Assembly (NCBI RefSeq): GCF_050633125.1
Contig: NZ_JBOEFX010000021.1
Span: 186,001 to 250,000 of the forward strand
From: Lewinella sp050633125
Lineage (GTDB): Bacteria; Bacteroidota; Bacteroidia; Chitinophagales; Saprospiraceae
DNA: 64,000 nt
Direction: 5' to 3'
The notes below the pieces were generated by a model. The model ran no database searches, had not been told where the DNA came from, and saw only the letters and a program-made list of their open reading frames with translations. Positions within the stretch are counted from its first letter, which is position 1; each line of letters starts with the position of its first letter. The translations under genes were made by a program, and so were the position numbers. Positions 59,299 through 64,000 of this stretch are shown one piece after another.

Positions 59299-62200
59299 AT
59301 GAGAATTCAAATACTTTCTTTCCTCTACTTACTATTTTCATTACCGCTGTCCGCCCAGCTAACATGCGACGATGAATTTCTCCTAACAGGAAGTGCCACC
59401 TTAATGGGAGAGTGCATCCAACTAACCTCCAATGCAAATGGGCAACAAGGTTGTGCCTGGTTTAATGAAGAAACAGACTTTTCCCAGCCTTTCTCTCATA
59501 CCATGACCCTCAATTTTGGCACCAGCAATGCTGGCGCGGATGGCATCTGCTTAGTCTACCAGAGCAATACTTCCTCTACCTGCGGAATCAGTGGTGAAGG
59601 TATCGGAGCACAGGGTATTCCTAATTCCTTTATCGTAGAGTTCGACACCTACCAGAACACTGCCTTAGGCGACCCCGTTAATGACCATGCTGCCATTAAT
59701 ATCAATGGTGATTTTACAACAACTATTAATGGTCCTTATGATCTCGGTAATATTGAAGATGGTAACGACTACGATGTTACCTTCACTTGGGACCCCGCGA
59801 CCAATACTTACGAAGTCTACTTTGACGGTAATCTGATTCTATCCGGTATTTTTGACATCATCAACAATTGTTTTGGTGGATCTGATATGGCCTTTTGGGG
59901 GTACACTTCTTCTACGGGTGGGGCAACTAATGTACATACCGTATGCCCTGGGCTCCCCGCAGAAGTAGTCGCTGATGCAGGAACCATGGTAACCATCCCT
60001 TGCGTTGGCGCTTTGGCTTCCCTTGATGGAAGCGGATCTGATTCCGGCCCTGAATTTGAATATGAATGGACAACCAGCAACGGAAATATTGTTTCTGGAG
60101 AATTTACAGATATGCCTGTTGTAGATGCCGCAGGAACTTATACCCTTACGGTTTACAACAATCTCACTTTCTGTGAAAGCATGGACGACGTTATCGTTGT
60201 CATCAATCAATTGGAAGCTGAAATTGACATTCCGCCTTATCTGGATTGTATCACCGGAGAGGTAACCCTCGACGGCAGCAACTCTACCTCGGGCAACGAT
60301 ATCTCGTACGACTGGACAACCAGCGACGGAAACTTCACAGACACCAATGGCAATCAAGCTACTGTCGATGAACCCGGAGAATACACCCTAACCGTTATCT
60401 ATGACGATGGCCAAGGTGGCTTTTGTATGGAAGAAACCAGTGTAATTGTCGAAGACAACCCGGATGTCCCTGTAGCATTTGCACTCGATGAGATCCTGAC
60501 CTGCGACCCACCCAGCGTAGAATTAGATGGAACAGGTTCGTCAGAAAGCAGTGTCTTTGATTACGAATGGACAACCAACGATGGTGTTATTTTAGCCGGA
60601 GGCAATACGCTTTTCCCGCTGGTAGGTGCTGAGGGCTTCTACACCTTAACTGTAACGAACAGCATCTCCGGATGCACTGATGAATACGATATTTATGTGA
60701 CGGCAGATCAGGATATCCCCGATGCGATCGCCATTGTTGATGGAGAGGTGGGCTGTGCAAATTCAAGCCTGGTGATCGACGGTAGTCTATCCTCCTTTGG
60801 AGATGAATTCACTTACCAATGGACAACCTCCAATGGCAATATTGTAAGTGGCGCAACAGACTTTTCTCCAGAGGTTGATCAACCAGGCGACTATACGCTC
60901 GTAGTCACAGATACAGACAATGGCTGTACAGACCAAACAACCGTAACCGTACAGGGAGGAAACAACCCTGTCATTGTTGACATCACTGCTCCTCCAACAC
61001 TTACGTGCCTCACTACCAGTGTGGTGTTGGATGGTACTTCGAGTATTCCATTTACCGGCGTCACCTATAGTTGGACGACTACAAATGGGACACTCGTCGG
61101 CCCTACAGATCAAGAAACTGCTACCGCTACCGCTCCTGGAGATTATACTTTAGTTGTCACTGAAATAGACACTGGCTGTAGCAATATGGCCACAGTTACC
61201 GTAAATGAAAACACAACACCACCTGCCGCAGAAGCAGGAACGGCTCCCCCTTTCAGTTGTGGAGACTCCAACCTGCAACTCAACGGCAATGGCTCTTCTG
61301 ACACCAATGCCTCCTACCTCTGGAGCACCGCCAACGGTACCATCATCAGCGGAGCTACCACCCTGGACCCTTTTGTAGGATCAGCAGGCACCTATGTCCT
61401 CGAAGTCACCAGCACCGTCAACGGCTGTACCGCCACAGACCAGGTGATTGTTGTAGGGGATGATGACACTCCTGTTGTACAAATAATATTAAACGACACC
61501 TTGGATTGCCTTACAAACACCTTGGTATTAGACGCTTCCGGGTCCACTAGCGGAATGGACTACAACCTCGTTTGGTCAACCTCTGGCGGCCAATTTGTAA
61601 GTGGTACCAACGGCCTTCTGCCAGTAGTAGACCAGTCCGGCGTATACACCCTTGAAATCACCGACACGACCAATGGTTGCAGCAGTAGCGCTTCGGTCAC
61701 TGTCTTACAGGATACGCTCATGCCTGTTGCAACGATTATGCCGCCCGTTGAGCTTAACTGCCAAGTTACCGATCAGGTATTAAACGGCTCCGGCAGTAGC
61801 CAAGGAGGAAACTTCCAATACCTGTGGTCTACTAGCAACGGACAAATCACCTCGGCCAGCGATACGCTCCTGGCGAGTATCAACGCTCCTGGTGACTACC
61901 AGCTATTGGTTGAAAACACCAACAATGGGTGTACCTCCACCACTACTGTAACGGTAACAGAAGATATAGTGCTACCCGACTTATCTATACTGCCAATTAG
62001 CGAGCTGAATTGTGTACAAAGTGATATGACCATCACTGCGAGCCTGGGCACTTCATTCCCCAATCCTGATTTCCAGTGGAACACTTTGGACGGAACAATC
62101 TCAGGTAGCGACAGTACCGCTCAAATTTTAGCAACCAGCATCGGAACCTACAACGTAACGGTACTGAACCCTGCTAATCAATGTACCGATTCCAGCAGCA

Positions 62201-64000
62201 TTCAGCTAACAGAAAACACCGTATCGCCAGCCGCATCCGCAGGAACAGATCAAAACCTGGATTGTAATATAACTACTCACACCCTTGGCGGGAATAGTAG
62301 CACCGGCAACAGTATCAACTACACTTGGTCTAGTCCCAATGCAACACTCCCTTCACTTGATAGTATTGCAACCTTAGCCGTTAGCGATCCCGGTATGTAT
62401 ATTCTCGAAGTTTTGGACGAGAATAATGGTTGCTTTGCAATAGACACCGTGCTCGTGACCCAAGACATACAACTCCCTACGGCTATGGTCGCATTGCCTC
62501 CTCAATTGACCTGTACCGATAGTCTTTCTCTCTTGGATGGTAGTGGCTCTGTCGGCACCTCCGCATTGCTCTACGCTTGGTCTACCTTGAACGGTAGCCT
62601 CGTCGGCAACCCAAGCGCGAATCAAATAAATGCCGGACAGGCCGGTGACTATCAATTGATCGTTACCAACACCATCAACGGTTGTATGGACACTACCTTT
62701 ACTGTCGTTACTCAAGACGACAACTTCCCACAGGCCAGTATAGTAATGCCTTTGTCGCTCACCTGTGGACGACTGAGCGTCAACTTAGCTGGTACAGCCA
62801 ATAGTAACAGTGGCAATACCGCCTTCACCTGGACAACCGCTGATGGAAATATTGTGCAAGACGCTAGTACGCTACAACCTTTGGTAGATAGTCCTGGCAC
62901 GTACACCCTCACCGTCGAAGACACTAACAATAACTGCCGGGCGCAGGCCGAAATTCAGGTGCTGCTAGACAACACCCCACCTATTGTTGATGCAGGGCTG
63001 GACACACTCCTGAATTGTGCCCGGACACAGCTGCAATTATCAGGTACTGCCGATGCACAAGGGGCTGGTGTAACCTACGCATGGAGCACGATGAATGGCA
63101 ACATTCAAAATGGAGCGAACACTGCTACTCCTATGATTGACGCAGCAGGCACCTACCTTCTGGAAATAACAAACACCACCAACGAGTGCTTGGCCACCGA
63201 CCAAGTAACCGTGACACTGGATACCATCAGCCCTGTTATCCAAATTTTACCACCAGCCATTTTAACTTGCGCTGACACCACCGCTACCCTCGATGCGGGA
63301 GCGAGCCTCGCAGGTAGCAACCCAATTTACAGCTGGAGCAATACCACCAGTCTACCCATTACGAATGAAGATCAAGCTATAGCTACAATTACACAAGCTG
63401 GAGATTACCAGCTCCTTCTTACCAATACAAACAATGGCTGTAGCCAAACAGCGACCGTCTCCGTACTTAATAACCTGACACCTCCGGTGCCAATGATTGC
63501 AGTACCTGACACCTTGGATTGTGTCACCCTTTCGGTAGGGCTCGACGCAACGGGGAGTACCGGAAACATGCTTTCCTTCGCGTGGTCAAATGCAGATGGC
63601 AATACGATCACCAACAGCTCAACATCCACACCTACGGTCGGTTTATCTGGTAGCTACGAGTTACTTTTAACGGATAACGACAACGGCTGTACCGCTTCTG
63701 CCAACATCTTCGTAGAAGAAGATACCGATACACCACTAGTAGCCATTACAACACCAATAACGGTAGACTGTAACAACCCTAGCATCCAATTGCAAGGTAA
63801 CACCGCCAGTAATGTAGGTAATGCGCCCGTATACAGCTGGACCACTGCCGATGGTAATATTCTGCAAGATGCTAACACCCTTACACCAACCGTCGACCAA
63901 GCAGGCAACTATACACTGATGGTTACCAATACCGACAATGGCTGCGTAGGTAGCCGTACGATTTTAGTCCGAGAAGACCTGGATGATCCTATTGTCCAAA
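59299..64000 (+). CDS. giant surface protein: L-type lectin domain plus at least 16 PKD-like repeats, 3' end outside the window
   Basis: From the ATG at 59299 the frame stays open to the window end (1567 codons). Residues 1-20 are a signal peptide (LLFSLPLSAQ). Residues 21 to about 212 have the L-type (legume-like) lectin pattern: GSATLMGECIQLTSNANGQQGCAWFNEE, DGICLVYQ, NSFIVEFDTYQN, DVTFTWDPATNTYEVYFDG and MAFWGYTSSTGG. Sixteen complete PKD/Ig-like repeats of about 84 residues follow, each with a first Cys in a stretch like LTC, WTTSNGNI, a G-Y-L strand and a second Cys in NGCT; a seventeenth begins. Bacteroidota proteins of this build end in a gliding/T9SS sorting domain, which would lie beyond the window. 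It probably acts as an adhesin. Confidence 0.88.
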   Translation, partial: MRIQILSFLYLLFSLPLSAQLTCDDEFLLTGSATLMGECIQLTSNANGQQGCAWFNEETDFSQPFSHTMTLNFGTSNAGADGICLVYQSNTSSTCGISGEGIGAQGIPNSFIVEFDTYQNTALGDPVNDHAAININGDFTTTINGPYDLGNIEDGNDYDVTFTWDPATNTYEVYFDGNLILSGIFDIINNCFGGSDMAFWGYTSSTGGATNVHTVCPGLPAEVVADAGTMVTIPCVGALASLDGSGSDSGPEFEYEWTTSNGNIVSGEFTDMPVVDAAGTYTLTVYNNLTFCESMDDVIVVINQLEAEIDIPPYLDCITGEVTLDGSNSTSGNDISYDWTTSDGNFTDTNGNQATVDEPGEYTLTVIYDDGQGGFCMEETSVIVEDNPDVPVAFALDEILTCDPPSVELDGTGSSESSVFDYEWTTNDGVILAGGNTLFPLVGAEGFYTLTVTNSISGCTDEYDIYVTADQDIPDAIAIVDGEVGCANSSLVIDGSLSSFGDEFTYQWTTSNGNIVSGATDFSPEVDQPGDYTLVVTDTDNGCTDQTTVTVQGGNNPVIVDITAPPTLTCLTTSVVLDGTSSIPFTGVTYSWTTTNGTLVGPTDQETATATAPGDYTLVVTEIDTGCSNMATVTVNENTTPPAAEAGTAPPFSCGDSNLQLNGNGSSDTNASYLWSTANGTIISGATTLDPFVGSAGTYVLEVTSTVNGCTATDQVIVVGDDDTPVVQIILNDTLDCLTNTLVLDASGSTSGMDYNLVWSTSGGQFVSGTNGLLPVVDQSGVYTLEITDTTNGCSSSASVTVLQDTLMPVATIMPPVELNCQVTDQVLNGSGSSQGGNFQYLWSTSNGQITSASDTLLASINAPGDYQLLVENTNNGCTSTTTVTVTEDIVLPDLSILPISELNCVQSDMTITASLGTSFPNPDFQWNTLDGTISGSDSTAQILATSIGTYNVTVLNPANQCTDSSSIQLTENTVSPAASAGTDQNLDCNITTHTLGGNSSTGNSINYTWSSPNATLPSLDSIATLAVSDPGMYILEVLDENNGCFAIDTVLVTQDIQLPTAMVALPPQLTCTDSLSLLDGSGSVGTSALLYAWSTLNGSLVGNPSANQINAGQAGDYQLIVTNTINGCMDTTFTVVTQDDNFPQASIVMPLSLTCGRLSVNLAGTANSNSGNTAFTWTTADGNIVQDASTLQPLVDSPGTYTLTVEDTNNNCRAQAEIQVLLDNTPPIVDAGLDTLLNCARTQLQLSGTADAQGAGVTYAWSTMNGNIQNGANTATPMIDAAGTYLLEITNTTNECLATDQVTVTLDTISPVIQILPPAILTCADTTATLDAGASLAGSNPIYSWSNTTSLPITNEDQAIATITQAGDYQLLLTNTNNGCSQTATVSVLNNLTPPVPMIAVPDTLDCVTLSVGLDATGSTGNMLSFAWSNADGNTITNSSTSTPTVGLSGSYELLLTDNDNGCTASANIFVEEDTDTPLVAITTPITVDCNNPSIQLQGNTASNVGNAPVYSWTTADGNILQDANTLTPTVDQAGNYTLMVTNTDNGCVGSRTILVREDLDDPIVQ

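Noticed and set aside
59817..63908. Several minus-strand open frames of 60-170 codons within the giant lectin/PKD gene
   Set aside because: They are shadows of the Thr/Asn/Gly-rich coding strand, which is open without interruption from 59299 and shows signal peptide, lectin domain and repeats.

Overview
The window reads as a Bacteroidota chromosome, most likely of the Saprospiria (Lewinella/Haliscomenobacter type). The evidence is Bacteroidota-style promoters (TTG-N16-21-TAnnTTTG) without Shine-Dalgarno sites, a C-terminal type IX secretion sorting domain, a DUF4783 protein, many small lipoproteins, a membrane pyrophosphatase and a giant lectin/PKD-repeat surface protein. The taxonomic placement is inference from gene content. 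I saw no rRNA, tRNA, CRISPR array or insertion sequence with a transposase.

Layout. 1-12 kb holds a truncated redoxin, a pterin dehydratase, an M48 protease, an M90/MtfA-like protein whose HExxH is replaced by YEYAR, an amino-acid permease fused to universal-stress domains, TruA, an S41 protease and an HD-PycTM (DUF5706) fusion. 12-20 kb is mostly housekeeping: aminotransferase IV, an RluA-type synthase, RsmG, GpmI, RlmN and a UbiB-type kinase, with a candidate small RNA after rsmG. 20-28 kb has a GNAT, a secreted GH13 enzyme, DinB-like, aldo/keto reductase, DUF2867, small membrane and nitroreductase genes. 28-38 kb has hppA (broken only by two runs of N), an AGCS symporter, a TlpA-like lipoprotein, a membrane protein, a GyrI-like protein, a Tet-type MFS exporter and an HGSNAT-like acyltransferase.

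39.1-45.7 kb is the most unusual part. Three tightly packed genes encode a protein with an N-terminal EAD11-like domain and an inactive-STAND-like domain, a MoxR AAA+ ATPase, and a 1525-residue protein with three membrane segments, a PKD domain, a degenerate von Willebrand A-like domain, TPR-like repeats and a C-terminal formylglycine-generating-enzyme-like (FGE) domain lacking one catalytic cysteine. The parts match those of NTP-dependent counter-invader (conflict) systems, but the vWA-like and FGE-like parts are fused across the inner membrane.

46-59 kb carries a flavin monooxygenase, an AT-rich secreted family-6 alginate lyase (PL6-BACON-F5/8C-T9SS), an orphan chemoreceptor-type sensor, an RlmI-like methyltransferase, an FAD dehydrogenase, a DUF3137 protein, a 770-base gene-free region with repeat and MITE-like structure, SanA, a YfiT-like protein and a methyltransferase. 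From 59299 to the window end runs one open frame: an L-type lectin domain followed by 16 complete PKD-like repeats of about 84 residues.

Between genes at 20.16, 30.6-30.8, 33.8-34.0 and 52.9 kb there are repeats built from a degenerate 8-base unit, some arranged as inverted pairs.
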